Shown in pieces: positions 1 to 8,734 of a stretch of DNA of 64,000 bases. The stretch comes from Pacificimonas sp963710205. GTDB taxonomy: Bacteria > Pseudomonadota > Alphaproteobacteria > Sphingomonadales > Sphingomonadaceae. The stretch spans positions 124,001 to 188,000 of the forward strand of contig CAVPZG010000006.1 of assembly GCA_963710205.1 (NCBI GenBank), read 5' to 3'. Under the pieces are notes generated by a model. That model had not been told where the DNA came from. It was given only the letters and a program-made list of their open reading frames with translations, and ran no database searches. The translations under genes were made by a program, and so were the position numbers. How positions within the stretch are numbered: the stretch's first letter is position 1; each line of letters begins with the position of its first letter.

Positions 1-49
1 TGCCAATCTCGACGTCTAGACGGGGCGCGCTTCATGGTCACCCAAGTTG

Positions 50-130
50 GTCATTCGGGCCCTGAGCCGTGGTTTTCCGCCACGACGATGGTGAGAGCGG
101 AGGGAAATCCCGGCGCAAGGCCGGGATGAC
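50..130. repeat. Intergenic GTCAT...ATGAC inverted repeat, copy 1
   Basis: An element opening with GTCATTCGGG and closing with CCGGGATGAC, the reverse complement of GTCATCCCGG, so its ends form an imperfect inverted repeat. A perfect inner stem, ATCCCGGC (107-114) with GCCGGGAT (120-127), lies just upstream of the kinase start. Similar elements occur at 34455-34480 and 42483-42573. The first 139 bases of the window hold nothing else that I recognise. Confidence 0.6.
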
Positions 131-139
131 GACCATTTC

Positions 140-1126
140 ATGACCGACACCAGATATGATGTTCTCGCCCTTGGCGATGCGATGGTCGATATCCTGTCGC
201 CCGCCGACGATGCGCTGATCGCGCGCGAGGGCCTGCCCAAGGGCGAGATGCAGGTCGTCGATGCGGAAGGTGCGCGCTATCTGGAATCGCTAATGACCGC
301 ACCGCTGGCGGTCAGCGGCGGGTCGGGCGCGAACAGCATGGCGGGGCTGGCCATGCTGGGGGGACGTGCGGCCTTTGCGGGCCAGGTTGCGGACGACAGG
401 CTGGGACGTGTTTTCACGGGCGATCTGATGTCCCTGGGCGTCGCGCTTCCGAAGTCGCCGAACGACAGCGGACCGGGAACGGGCCGCTGCCTGATTTTCG
501 TGACCCCCGACGGCGAGCGAACGATGAACACCTTTCGCGGCGCGTCCGAAACCCTTGAACTCGCGCCCGCCGATGAGGGCGAGATCGCAGCCGCCCGGAT
601 GCTCTATCTTGAGGCCTATCTATGGGATCAGGCCGTACCGCGGCGCGCCATGCGCCGTGCGCTGGCCGTGGCGCGTGAGGCGGGACGCGAGATCGCGTTC
701 ACCACCTCCGCCGTCCAGATGGTCGAACGCAACCGCGCGGATATCAATGCCCTGATCGCGGGCGGTGACCTTGACCTGATTTTCGCCAACGAGGCGGAAT
801 TGCTCGCCCTGACGCAGGCTGCGGATTTCGATGGTGCCATGCGCGCCATGCAGGACCGCGCCCCGCTGGTGATCGTGACCCGCAGCGAGAAGGGTGCTGT
901 CGCCCTCTATGAAGGTGAAACCATCGCCGTACCCGCAAGCCCTGCCCGCCGTGTCGCCGATACAACCGGCGCGGGCGACCTGTTTGCCGCCGGGTTCTTC
1001 GCGGGCCGGACGCGAAATCTGCCCCTTGCCGACTGTTTGCAGCTTGGCGCGAAAGCCGCTGCCGACGTCATCTCGGAAATCGGTGCGCGTCCCGCGCCCG
1101 GCCTTGCGGAACGTCTTGCCATCTGA
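140..1126 (+). CDS. PfkB-family carbohydrate kinase, adenosine-kinase-like
   Basis: A cytoplasmic ribokinase/PfkB-fold kinase of 328 residues that should phosphorylate a nucleoside or sugar hydroxyl with ATP. The N-terminal substrate signature SGGSGANSMAG lies near residues 59-69. The C-terminal PfkB signature DTTGAGDLFAAGF starts at residue 274, with the catalytic base expected at Asp280. The N-terminus (RYDVLALGDAMVDIL) closely resembles proteins annotated as adenosine kinase in sphingomonads, known from the family. It lies upstream of a LOG-type phosphoribohydrolase and a NupC-type nucleoside transporter, which favours nucleoside salvage. The start has only a weak Shine-Dalgarno sequence and sits directly after a repeat element. 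A generic sugar kinase remains possible. Confidence 0.85.
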   Translation: MTDTRYDVLALGDAMVDILSPADDALIAREGLPKGEMQVVDAEGARYLESLMTAPLAVSGGSGANSMAGLAMLGGRAAFAGQVADDRLGRVFTGDLMSLGVALPKSPNDSGPGTGRCLIFVTPDGERTMNTFRGASETLELAPADEGEIAAARMLYLEAYLWDQAVPRRAMRRALAVAREAGREIAFTTSAVQMVERNRADINALIAGGDLDLIFANEAELLALTQAADFDGAMRAMQDRAPLVIVTRSEKGAVALYEGETIAVPASPARRVADTTGAGDLFAAGFFAGRTRNLPLADCLQLGAKAAADVISEIGARPAPGLAERLAI

Positions 1127-1203
1127 GTTTTTGCCTTCGCGGCATTTTTCTGTAATCAAAGCTCCACACGCCGTCAGGATTCGGGGCCCCGGGGATCACC
1201 ACA

Positions 1204-1770
1204 ATGAAACGCATCGCCGTCTATTGCGGCTCCAGCCCCGGTGCGCGCGCCGTCTATGGCGAAGCCGCGCAGGCGTTGGGCAGGGAAATGGCCAGGCGCA
1301 ATCTGGGCGTGGTTTATGGCGGCGGCAAGCTGGGCCTGATGGGCATGGTTGCCGATGCGGCGCTGGCGGCGGGCGGCGAGGCACATGGTGTCATTCCCAC
1401 GGCGCTCGTCGATCTGGAGGTCGCGCATCAGGGGCTGACGGAACTTCATACGGTCGCCAACATGCATGAGCGGAAGGCGCTGATGACGGACCTGTGCGAC
1501 GCGTTCATCGCCATGCCGGGCGGCGTGGGTACGCTCGACGAACTCTTCGAGGCGTGGAGCTGGAATGCGCTTGGCTATCATGCCAAGCCGTTTGGATTGC
1601 TGAATATCGACGGATATTGGGACCAGATGATCGCGTTTCTGGACACCGTTGCCGATCAGGGGTTCATGTCCCGGGACCGCCGCGCGCAGCTGGTCGTCTC
1701 CGATGACATCGGCGAGCTTATAGACAAACTTCACGCCCGTACCGGTAACGACCGAAAGATGATCTGGTGA
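1204..1770 (+). CDS. LOG family protein (TIGR00730 Rossmann-fold nucleotide phosphoribohydrolase)
   Basis: A 188-residue Rossmann-like protein of the LOG (cytokinin-activating) family, once called lysine decarboxylase-like. The family hydrolyses nucleoside 5'-monophosphates such as AMP or cytokinin ribotides to base plus ribose 5-phosphate. The diagnostic PGGxGTxxE motif is PGGVGTLDE at residues 105-113, and the upstream conserved stretch MHERKALM begins at residue 87. The N-terminal glycine-rich loop is YCGSSPGAR. Its stop overlaps the GTG start of the nucleoside transporter by 3 bases, so the two are probably translationally coupled. With the kinase upstream the set suggests purine nucleoside or nucleotide salvage. 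The exact substrate cannot be told from sequence. Confidence 0.88.
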   Translation: MKRIAVYCGSSPGARAVYGEAAQALGREMARRNLGVVYGGGKLGLMGMVADAALAAGGEAHGVIPTALVDLEVAHQGLTELHTVANMHERKALMTDLCDAFIAMPGGVGTLDELFEAWSWNALGYHAKPFGLLNIDGYWDQMIAFLDTVADQGFMSRDRRAQLVVSDDIGELIDKLHARTGNDRKMIW

Positions 1771-2993
1771 TTGCAATTGCAGGCATGGCCGTGATCCTGG
1801 CGATCGCGGTCCTTTTTTCGCAGAACCGCCGCGCCATCCGGCTGAGGACCGTCGTTCCGGCCTTTCTTCTTCAGACCGGTCTTGCGATCCTTGTCCTCTA
1901 CACCCCCTGGGGGAAGGCCGGCATCCAGGCCATGTCCACAGGTGTCAGCAATCTTCTCGGCTATGCACAGGCGGGTACGAATTTCGTGTTCGGCCCCCTT
2001 GCCAGTCCTGAAATCGGCGGGAACAGCTTCGTTCTTGCCGCGCTGACGGTCATCATCTTTTTCGCCTCGCTCGTCAGCGTTCTCTATCACCTCCGCATCA
2101 TGCAGCGGCTGGTGCGATGGGTTGGCGGCGCGCTGCAGCTTGTGACGGGCATCACAAAGGTGGAATCGCTCTGCGCGGCGGCCAATATCTTTGTCGGCCA
2201 GTCGGAATCGCCGCTTGTCATCAAGCCCTATCTGCGTGCGCTGACGAAATCGCAGCTGTTCCTCATCATGTCGGTCGGCATGGCGGGTGTCGCAGGCACC
2301 ATCCTCGCCGCCTATGCCGCGCTGCTGGGGCAGGAATATCTGCCCTATCTGCTCGCCGCCAGCTTCATGGCCGCGCCCGGCGGCATATTGATGGCGAAGA
2401 TCATCGTCCCCGATGAACCCGGCGCGATCATCGAACCGCCCGCCAGCCTTGAGAGCCTGCAGGACGAGGAAAAGCCGGCCAACGTCATCATGGCGGCGGC
2501 GGAGGGCGCGCAGATCGGTCTGAAGATTGCCGTTGCCGTCGGCGCGATGGTGCTGGCCTTCGTCGCGCTCGTGGCGCTGGCGAACGGCATCGTCGGCGGG
2601 ATCGGCGACCTGATCGGCATTGACGGCCTCAGCTTTCAGAAGATCCTCGGTTATGTCTTCGCTCCGGTCATGTATCTGATCGGCATCCCCTGGGAGGAGG
2701 CGGGCATCGCCGGCAGTCTGTTCGGCGAAAAGATCGTCATCAACGAATTTGTCGCCTTCATCAGCCTGGAGGCCGCGGGCACCGGCCTGTCGCCCAAGAG
2801 CATCGCCATCGTCACCTTCAGCCTGTGCGGTTTCGCGAATATCAGCTCGATCGCCATCCAGATGGCCGTGACGGGCAGCCTGGCGCCGACCCAGCGGCCC
2901 ATGATCGCAAGACTGGGCCTGCGCGCCCTGCTGGCGGGCTCGCTGGCAAATCTGATGAGCGCGGCCCTGGCGGGGGCGATATTGTCGGTCTGA
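1767..2993 (+). CDS. NupC/CNT family concentrative nucleoside transporter
   Basis: An inner-membrane transporter of 408 residues, near the usual length of bacterial concentrative nucleoside transporters, which import nucleosides with H+ or Na+. Many hydrophobic segments are visible. Family landmarks include NIFVGQSESPLVIKPYL in the middle (the pore region of CNT proteins) and NEFVAF followed by SLCGFANISSIAIQ near the C-terminus. The GTG start at 1767 overlaps the stop of the LOG gene, so the two cistrons are coupled. Co-location with an adenosine-kinase-like enzyme and a LOG protein makes an import-and-phosphorylate pathway likely, which is inference. Confidence 0.9.
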   Translation: MIAIAGMAVILAIAVLFSQNRRAIRLRTVVPAFLLQTGLAILVLYTPWGKAGIQAMSTGVSNLLGYAQAGTNFVFGPLASPEIGGNSFVLAALTVIIFFASLVSVLYHLRIMQRLVRWVGGALQLVTGITKVESLCAAANIFVGQSESPLVIKPYLRALTKSQLFLIMSVGMAGVAGTILAAYAALLGQEYLPYLLAASFMAAPGGILMAKIIVPDEPGAIIEPPASLESLQDEEKPANVIMAAAEGAQIGLKIAVAVGAMVLAFVALVALANGIVGGIGDLIGIDGLSFQKILGYVFAPVMYLIGIPWEEAGIAGSLFGEKIVINEFVAFISLEAAGTGLSPKSIAIVTFSLCGFANISSIAIQMAVTGSLAPTQRPMIARLGLRALLAGSLANLMSAALAGAILSV

Positions 2994-3034
2994 TGCTGCT
3001 CTAAGACATGGTGTGAGAGGCGGTTATCCGCTAA

Positions 3035-3982
3035 ATGATCATGATGACCACGCCCTCCCTGACCGCCGTTTCCCTGACCGGCGCCGCCACCGATCCGGAT
3101 GCTTTTGCCAGGACGCTTGGCGCGTCGTTCGAAACCTATGGCTTCGCCATTGTCGCCGATCATGGCATTCCCGCGGACCTGATCGCGCGCGCCGATGCGA
3201 AGATGCGGGAATATTTCGCTTTGCCGCTGGAGATAAAGCAGAAATATCATCTGAAGGGAACGGGCGGCGCGCGCGGTTATACGCCCTTCGGGATCGAGAC
3301 GGCCAAGGGGGAAACACAGGTCGACCTGAAGGAATTCTGGCACGTCGGGCGGGTATTGCCCGAGGGGCATGAGTATGCCGACGTGATGCCGCCCAATGTC
3401 TGGCCCATCGAGGTGGAAGGGTTCCGCGAGACGTTCCTGGAGCTGTTCGCCGCCTTCGACGTGGCGGGGCTGCATATCCTGAAGGCGATCGCGCGCTATC
3501 TGAAGCTGCCGGAGGACATGTTTGCGGACACGGTGCGGGATGGTAACAGCGTCCTTCGCCTGATCCACTATCCGCCCATCCCCGCCGATGCGCCCGGCGT
3601 CCGCGCGGCGGCGCATGAGGATATCAACACGATCACCCTCCTCCTCGGTGCGGAGGAGGCGGGGCTGCAGCTGAAGGACAAGTCGGGCGACTGGATCGCC
3701 GTCGATCCCGAACCCGGGCAACTGGTCGTCAATATTGGCGACATGCTGAGCCGTCTGACCAATGACGTCCTGCCGTCCACCAGCCACCGCGTCGTCAACC
3801 CGCCGCCGGAACGTCGCGGTGTCCCGCGCTATTCCATGCCGTTCTTTCTGCATTTCCGCCCGGATTACGAAATCCGCACATTGCCGGAATGTGTCAGCGA
3901 GGATCGTCCGAACCGCTATCCCGAATCCATTGGCAGTCACGAATTCCTGATGCAGCGCCTGGCGGAAATCAAACTGGCCTGA
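3035..3982 (+). CDS. Isopenicillin N synthase family 2OG-Fe(II) dioxygenase
   Basis: A cytosolic non-haem iron oxygenase of 315 residues. The N-terminal DIOX_N-like domain has the pattern FAIVADHGIP. The double-stranded beta-helix domain supplies the iron triad His194-x-Asp196 (AAHEDINTI) and His251 (SHRVVNPP), followed by the 2-oxoglutarate-binding R-x-S of PRYSMPFF. The substrate is unknown; family members include flavonoid, gibberellin, antibiotic and ethylene-forming enzymes, and bacterial copies are mostly uncharacterised. Starts at 3041 or 3044 are also possible because the N-terminus is MIMMT. Its 3' end overlaps the convergent EamA transporter gene by 14 bases. Confidence 0.88.
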   Translation: MIMMTTPSLTAVSLTGAATDPDAFARTLGASFETYGFAIVADHGIPADLIARADAKMREYFALPLEIKQKYHLKGTGGARGYTPFGIETAKGETQVDLKEFWHVGRVLPEGHEYADVMPPNVWPIEVEGFRETFLELFAAFDVAGLHILKAIARYLKLPEDMFADTVRDGNSVLRLIHYPPIPADAPGVRAAAHEDINTITLLLGAEEAGLQLKDKSGDWIAVDPEPGQLVVNIGDMLSRLTNDVLPSTSHRVVNPPPERRGVPRYSMPFFLHFRPDYEIRTLPECVSEDRPNRYPESIGSHEFLMQRLAEIKLA

Positions 3983-4871
3983 CCTTCTTTGTCTCGGCAG
4001 CGGGCTTTACCGAGCGCGCCAGCTGCGCCTCGCGCCAGGCGAGGTAGACGGCGCTGGCGAGAATGATGCCGCCGCCAATCAGCACGGCCGGGGACAACGC
4101 CTCTCCGAAAATGCCGGCACCGATGGCGACGATGAAGCCGAAACGCACGAAGTCATAGGGCATGATCGCGCTGGCTTCGGCGAGGGAGAAGGCGCGCACC
4201 ATCGCGCTCTGTCCCGACAATGTGAAGACGCCCACGCCGAGCAGGTAAACCCATGTGACCCCCTGGGGCCAGGTCCAGACGAAGCTGGAAATGGCGAGGC
4301 TGGGAAGAATGGGCAGCACAAAGCTCCACGCCACAACGGTCATGGGCCGGTCGAAGCCCACGAGCTTCTTTATCGCAATGGTCGTGAATGCCATCGCCAG
4401 CGCCGACACGACCGCCACGGCGACCCCGGGCGTCAGCGGCTGCGACCAGGGTTGTAGCGTGAAGATGACGCCGCCGAAGCCAATGGCGAGCGCGATGACG
4501 CGGCGCATCCTGACTTTCTCGCCAAGGAATATCACCGCGCCGACAGTCGCGAAGATCGGCGCGGAAAAGGTGATCGCCTGCACCGTCGCAATCGGCGCAT
4601 TGGCAAGCGCGAAGAAAGTGCAGAACATGGCGATTATGCCCGATGTGGCCCTGCCGATATGTCCGCTGATCTTGCTTACCGGCATCCTGATCCGTCCGGA
4701 GAGGATGAAGGGCATCAGCAGCAGTGCGCCTATCAGGCAGCGCCAGAACACCACGGTGAACGGATGCACCTGCTGCCCCGCCAGCTTGATGAAGGCCCAG
4801 GCGACGGTGAACAGGAGCGATGAGCAAATGATCCAGAACGGACCGGCGAGGGCAGGGGAAAGGCGCGGCAC
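3969..4871 (-). CDS. EamA/DMT-superfamily transporter
   Basis: A 300-residue inner-membrane protein with about ten hydrophobic segments arranged as two EamA repeats. The first repeat begins near PALAGPFWIICSSLLFTVAW, and the second follows PLTPGVAVAVVSALAMA. Typical DMT features are present, such as VHPFTVVFWRCLIGALLL after the first helix. Substrates of the family are metabolites such as amino acids, purines or S-adenosylmethionine; which one is exported here cannot be told. It is the last gene of a minus-strand run behind DUF3253 and an acyl-CoA synthetase and converges on the 2OG-Fe(II) oxygenase with a 14-base overlap. Confidence 0.88.
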   Translation of the reverse strand: MPRLSPALAGPFWIICSSLLFTVAWAFIKLAGQQVHPFTVVFWRCLIGALLLMPFILSGRIRMPVSKISGHIGRATSGIIAMFCTFFALANAPIATVQAITFSAPIFATVGAVIFLGEKVRMRRVIALAIGFGGVIFTLQPWSQPLTPGVAVAVVSALAMAFTTIAIKKLVGFDRPMTVVAWSFVLPILPSLAISSFVWTWPQGVTWVYLLGVGVFTLSGQSAMVRAFSLAEASAIMPYDFVRFGFIVAIGAGIFGEALSPAVLIGGGIILASAVYLAWREAQLARSVKPAAETKKVRPV

Positions 4872-4909
4872 GACAGCGTGTTTAGGGCGGCCGGCATGTC
4901 AGGTCGCCC

Positions 4910-5191
4910 TCAGACTTTCGCGGCGAGGCGGATTGGGCCTTTCGCGGCGGCGATATCGACGATTTCACCGCGCTGTTTGCAGACAAGGCGGCCCGCGGCA
5001 ACGAGCGTTTCCGCTGCGGACCGGACATCCGGCATGTGGCCGCGCCAGCTGTCCGGCCAGAGATTGCGGGCCGCCTCCGAGGGGCAGAAGGTCCGGTCCG
5101 TAGCGCGGACGTCGGCCAGTCTGAGGAGTTCGGCCTCGATCCTATCTGTAAAGGGCATCCAGCCGCTCGCCATAAAGATCGCGGATGACAT
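4910..5191 (-). CDS. DUF3253 domain protein
   Basis: A small 93-residue protein matching the DUF3253 pattern: DRTFCPSEAAR, then WRGHMPDVRSAAETLV, a glycine-Arg turn (AAGRLVCKQRGE) and the closing KGPIRL. The order of helices and the small wing suggest a winged-helix fold, but no function is established for the family. The upstream half overlaps the 3' end of the acyl-CoA synthetase gene. The overlap is 50 bases from the first ATG and shorter if M7 (5173) or M12 (5158) is the real start. Co-transcription with that gene and the transporter below is likely. Confidence 0.8.
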   Translation of the reverse strand: MSSAIFMASGWMPFTDRIEAELLRLADVRATDRTFCPSEAARNLWPDSWRGHMPDVRSAAETLVAAGRLVCKQRGEIVDIAAAKGPIRLAAKV

Positions 5192-6938
5192 GGCGACGGA
5201 TTTTCATGCTGGGTGTCATCTGCTCGTTTTCGACAGTGAACTGTGCGTCGGCCAGAATGACGCGGCGGACCTTTTCGACGCTGTTGACCGTGCGGTTGAT
5301 CCGATCGACCGCGCTCATCACGGCGCGCTGGAAATCGGGCAGCCCGCGCAGCTGCGCCATGTCGGCGGGGTGGCCATGGTCCTTTGCCCATTGCATCGCC
5401 CATTCCGGGTCGGGGACGACGACGCCGACCAGATAGGGCCGCTTGTCGCCCGCCACCATCGCCTGCAGGATTTCAGGCTGCAGGGTCAGCATGCCCTCGA
5501 CGCGCTGCGGCGCGACATTGTCACCCTTGTCGTTGACGATCAGATCTTTCTTGCGGTCGGTGATGACAATGTGACCGTCTTCGTCGATGTGGCCGATATC
5601 GCCGGTATAGAGCCAGCCATCCTTCAGAACGCGCGCGGATTCGGCCTCGTTGTTCCAGTAGCCGTGCATCACGAGTTCGCCCCTGACGAGAATTTCCCCA
5701 TCCTCGGCAATGCTGACCTCGACACCCTTCAGTGGCGGGCCGACCGTGTCCATCTTGATCTTGCGGGAGGGGCGATTGCAGCTGACGATTGGGGCAGCCT
5801 CGGTCTGGCCATAACCCTGCAGAAGCGTAATGCCGAGCGCGTGGAAGAACAGGCCGACCTCCGGGTTGAGCGGCGCGCCGCCTGCCACCATCGCCTTCAG
5901 CCTGCCGCCAAATTTGTCGCGTACCTTCTTGCGGATGGTCGCCTCGAGGACGGCGTTCATGGGTTTGTCGAGCAGCGGCACTCCGTCCGCCTGATAGCGG
6001 CGGCGACCGAGGTTCATGGCGCGGTCCAGCAGCCAGTTGGCCAGACCGCCCTGCTTTTCGATGCCCTTGGTGATGCGCTGGCGCAGCACTTCGAACAGGC
6101 GCGGAACGACGACCATGATGGTCGGCCGCGTCTCCTCGATATTGGCGGCAAGCTTGTCGAGGCCCTGCGCGTAATAGATCTGTGCGCCTGTCATGATGGG
6201 AAGATACTGGCCTGCCGAATGTTCATAGGCGTGGCTGAGCGGCAGGAAACTGAGGAAAGCCTCGTCCTCCGTCATGTCGAAATCATTTTCGAGGATATCG
6301 AATGCACCGGCGACGCAGCACAGGATCGCCCCGTGATGCTGGCAGACGCCGCGCGGCGCGCCGCCCGTGCCGCTGGTATAGATCAGGCAGGCCAGGTCGG
6401 CGCGGCCGATATCGGCGGCGCGGGCGCGAACGGCCGCGACATCGCCGGGCTGCGCGGCGAACAGATCGTCCCATGACCTGACCTCCGCGCCGGAGGACTG
6501 GCCAATCCTGAGGGGCTCAATGCCAATGACCAGATTGCAGGCGTCCGAGCGATAGGCCGCGGGCAGCAGAACCTTTGCGAGCTTCTGGTTGGAAACGATG
6601 GCGGCGGCGGCGTGACTGTCCTCAAGAATATGGAGATGATCGCGCTCGGTATTGGTGGTGTAGGTCGGAACGGTCACAGCGCCCGCGGCCATGATGCCGA
6701 TGTCGGCAAGACACCATTCCGGACGATTTTCGGAAACGAGCACGACCCGGTCGCCGGGCTTCACGCCGACAGCCAGCAGGCCCTCGGCGATCTGCGCGAC
6801 CTGGCGCGCGGCCTCGGCCCAGCTGATGGCCTGCCAGCTTCCGTCCGTCTTGGCCCACAGGAACGGGCGGTCGCCTTTCCGTTCGGCCTGATCGAAGAAC
6901 ATTGTGACCAGATTTGGCCAGCTATTCGCGTCGGTCAT
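5142..6938 (-). CDS. Long-chain fatty acid-CoA ligase (AMP-dependent synthetase)
   Basis: An ANL-superfamily enzyme of 598 residues that activates a fatty acid to acyl-AMP and then acyl-CoA. The AMP-binding P-loop reads LIYTSGTGGAPRG, and later motifs include GYGQTEAAP and the hinge region YTGDIGHIDEDGHIVITDRKKD. The length and the closely packed FACL-type motifs match long-chain acyl-CoA synthetases of the FadD15/AMP-forming group. I start it at the ATG giving MTDANSW because a GGGGAGTG Shine-Dalgarno sits just upstream; an in-frame ATG at 6959 would add seven residues. It follows a gamma-glutamyltransferase and a CoA-transferase gene on the same strand. Confidence 0.92.
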   Translation of the reverse strand: MTDANSWPNLVTMFFDQAERKGDRPFLWAKTDGSWQAISWAEAARQVAQIAEGLLAVGVKPGDRVVLVSENRPEWCLADIGIMAAGAVTVPTYTTNTERDHLHILEDSHAAAAIVSNQKLAKVLLPAAYRSDACNLVIGIEPLRIGQSSGAEVRSWDDLFAAQPGDVAAVRARAADIGRADLACLIYTSGTGGAPRGVCQHHGAILCCVAGAFDILENDFDMTEDEAFLSFLPLSHAYEHSAGQYLPIMTGAQIYYAQGLDKLAANIEETRPTIMVVVPRLFEVLRQRITKGIEKQGGLANWLLDRAMNLGRRRYQADGVPLLDKPMNAVLEATIRKKVRDKFGGRLKAMVAGGAPLNPEVGLFFHALGITLLQGYGQTEAAPIVSCNRPSRKIKMDTVGPPLKGVEVSIAEDGEILVRGELVMHGYWNNEAESARVLKDGWLYTGDIGHIDEDGHIVITDRKKDLIVNDKGDNVAPQRVEGMLTLQPEILQAMVAGDKRPYLVGVVVPDPEWAMQWAKDHGHPADMAQLRGLPDFQRAVMSAVDRINRTVNSVEKVRRVILADAQFTVENEQMTPSMKIRRHVIRDLYGERLDALYR

Positions 6939-6962
6939 CGGTGCACTCCCCAGGCACAAAAA

Positions 6963-8690
6963 TCACTTGATACCGGCAACATCGCCTTCGCTGCGCGGAT
7001 CGGCCCCGCCGATCCAGCCGCGTCCGGCGCGCTGGACGCCGTTGGCCTTCAGGGGGAGGCCACTGGCGGCGACCTTGTGGCCGGCCGCCTCGAACTGGTC
7101 CTTGAAGGCGGCGACGGTCGTCCCCTCCTCAAGCACGGTCGGACCGAGCGCCGCGTAGATCTGCGGTGCGGCGATGGCTTCGTCGATGGTCATGTTCCAG
7201 TCGATGACGCCGATGATCGCTTTGGCGGTCTGCGCTATGATGGTTGGTCCGCCCGCCGCGCCGATGGCGAAGGCGACTTCCCCGGTGGGGGCATAGACGA
7301 TGGTCGGCGACATGCTGCTGCGCGGTCGTTTTCCGGGCGCGACGGCATTGGCGGCGGGCAGGCCATCGACGACGGGACTGAAGTTGAAATCGGTCAATTC
7401 ATTGTTCAAGAAATAGCCGTTGACGGTCAGGCCGCTGCCCCAGACGCTTTCGATGGTGGACGTCAGCGACACCACGTCGCCTTCCCGGTCCGCAACCGCG
7501 AAATGCGACGTGCCACCATCGGCGGGGCCGATTGCCGACGCCACGTCCGGCGCGCCGACGGGAGTTCCCGCCGTCACTTCGGTCGCCGCCTTTGCCGTGT
7601 TTATCAAGAGGCTGCGCTGCGCCGTGTACGCCGGGGCAATCAGCCCTTCGGCAGGGACAGTCACGAAATCGGGGTCGCCGAGATATTTTTCGCGGTCGGC
7701 GAAGGCGAGCCGCATGGACTCGGCGATCAGATGCCACGCCTCCGGACTTTCCGGCCCCATGCCGGAGAGGTCGAAGCGTTCCAGCTGTTTCAGCATGGCG
7801 ATGACGGTCGTGCCGCCGGACGAGGGTGGAGGCATGCCGCAGATCTTGTAGCCGCGGTAGGTGCCGCACAGCGGGTCGCGCCATTTCGCGGCATAGTTTG
7901 ACAGGTCAGCGGTCGTCATCACCTGCCGGTTGACCGGCGCGTTGGTGACGGCATCGACAATGCGCCGTGCGGACCGGCCGTAATAGAATTCGTTCGGTCC
8001 GCCGGTTGCGAGCCGTTCCAGAAAGCTTGCAAGGGCCGGGTTGGTGAGGCGGGTTCCGACGGCCTTCGGTGTGTCCCCCGCGGTATAGTAGGTCGCGCGG
8101 CCCCATTCGGTCAGGCCCGCGCGGTCCTTGCGTCCGTCCAGCATTTCGTAGAGCCGGGGCGTCATTTCCCAGCCGTCCCGCGCCAGACGTATGGCGGGTT
8201 CGAACACCCGGCTCCAGGGCAGTTTACCAAAGCGCTTGTGCGCTTCCTCCATCAGGCGGATGTTGCCCGGAACGCCAACGGACATCCCGCCAACCTGGCT
8301 GGCCCGGTAGGGTTTCGGATTGCCATCCGCATCCAGGAACATGCCGGGCGTCGCAGCGCGCGGGGCAACCTCGCGCCCGTCGAGCGCGAACGTCTTGCCC
8401 GTTTCCGCGTCATGATAGATCAGGAATCCGCCGCCGCCGATGCCGGAAGATTGCGGCTCCACCACGGTCAGCGCCACGAGGGTGGCAAGGGCTGCGTCGG
8501 CGGCGCTGCCGCCGGCACGCAGCATTTCCGCGCCCGCTTCGGCGGCCGCAGGATGCGCGGCAGAAACAAGAGCGCTGTAGCTGTCCCCGGCAGGCTGGAT
8601 ACTTGCCGCGTCGCTGGCGGGGATGGAGACGGGTGCGGACGTGCATGCGAACAGAAGGCCCGTCAGGCCGATGGCAAAAACTGATTTCAT
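6963..8690 (-). CDS. ggt: Gamma-glutamyltransferase, lipoprotein
   Basis: A 575-residue gamma-glutamyltransferase that hydrolyses or transfers the gamma-glutamyl group of glutathione and related peptides in the periplasm. The autoprocessing site and nucleophilic Thr lie in DGGTSHFAV, which separates the large and small subunits. Other family motifs are SGIGGGGFLIYHD near the N-terminus and GKRPRSSMSPTIV in the small subunit. The N-terminus from the chosen ATG (MKSVFAIGLTGLLFACTS) is a lipoprotein signal peptide with lipobox LFAC. The upstream in-frame ATG at 8738 would spoil the signal peptide, so I reject it. The gene lies between a CoA-transferase and an acyl-CoA synthetase gene. Confidence 0.92.
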   Translation of the reverse strand: MKSVFAIGLTGLLFACTSAPVSIPASDAASIQPAGDSYSALVSAAHPAAAEAGAEMLRAGGSAADAALATLVALTVVEPQSSGIGGGGFLIYHDAETGKTFALDGREVAPRAATPGMFLDADGNPKPYRASQVGGMSVGVPGNIRLMEEAHKRFGKLPWSRVFEPAIRLARDGWEMTPRLYEMLDGRKDRAGLTEWGRATYYTAGDTPKAVGTRLTNPALASFLERLATGGPNEFYYGRSARRIVDAVTNAPVNRQVMTTADLSNYAAKWRDPLCGTYRGYKICGMPPPSSGGTTVIAMLKQLERFDLSGMGPESPEAWHLIAESMRLAFADREKYLGDPDFVTVPAEGLIAPAYTAQRSLLINTAKAATEVTAGTPVGAPDVASAIGPADGGTSHFAVADREGDVVSLTSTIESVWGSGLTVNGYFLNNELTDFNFSPVVDGLPAANAVAPGKRPRSSMSPTIVYAPTGEVAFAIGAAGGPTIIAQTAKAIIGVIDWNMTIDEAIAAPQIYAALGPTVLEEGTTVAAFKDQFEAAGHKVAASGLPLKANGVQRAGRGWIGGADPRSEGDVAGIK

Positions 8691-8734
8691 GACCTGGTCC
8701 CTTACGCTCTCATGGCAGCGCGCGACAATGCCAT

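Noticed and set aside
4878..6476. Plus-strand open frame of 532 codons opposite the acyl-CoA synthetase gene
   Set aside because: Shadow of the synthetase coding sequence, which has clear motifs on the other strand.
6612..7901. Plus-strand open frame of 429 codons opposite the synthetase and gamma-glutamyltransferase genes
   Set aside because: Crosses the border of two real genes and shows only low-complexity Gly, Arg, Ala and Asp.
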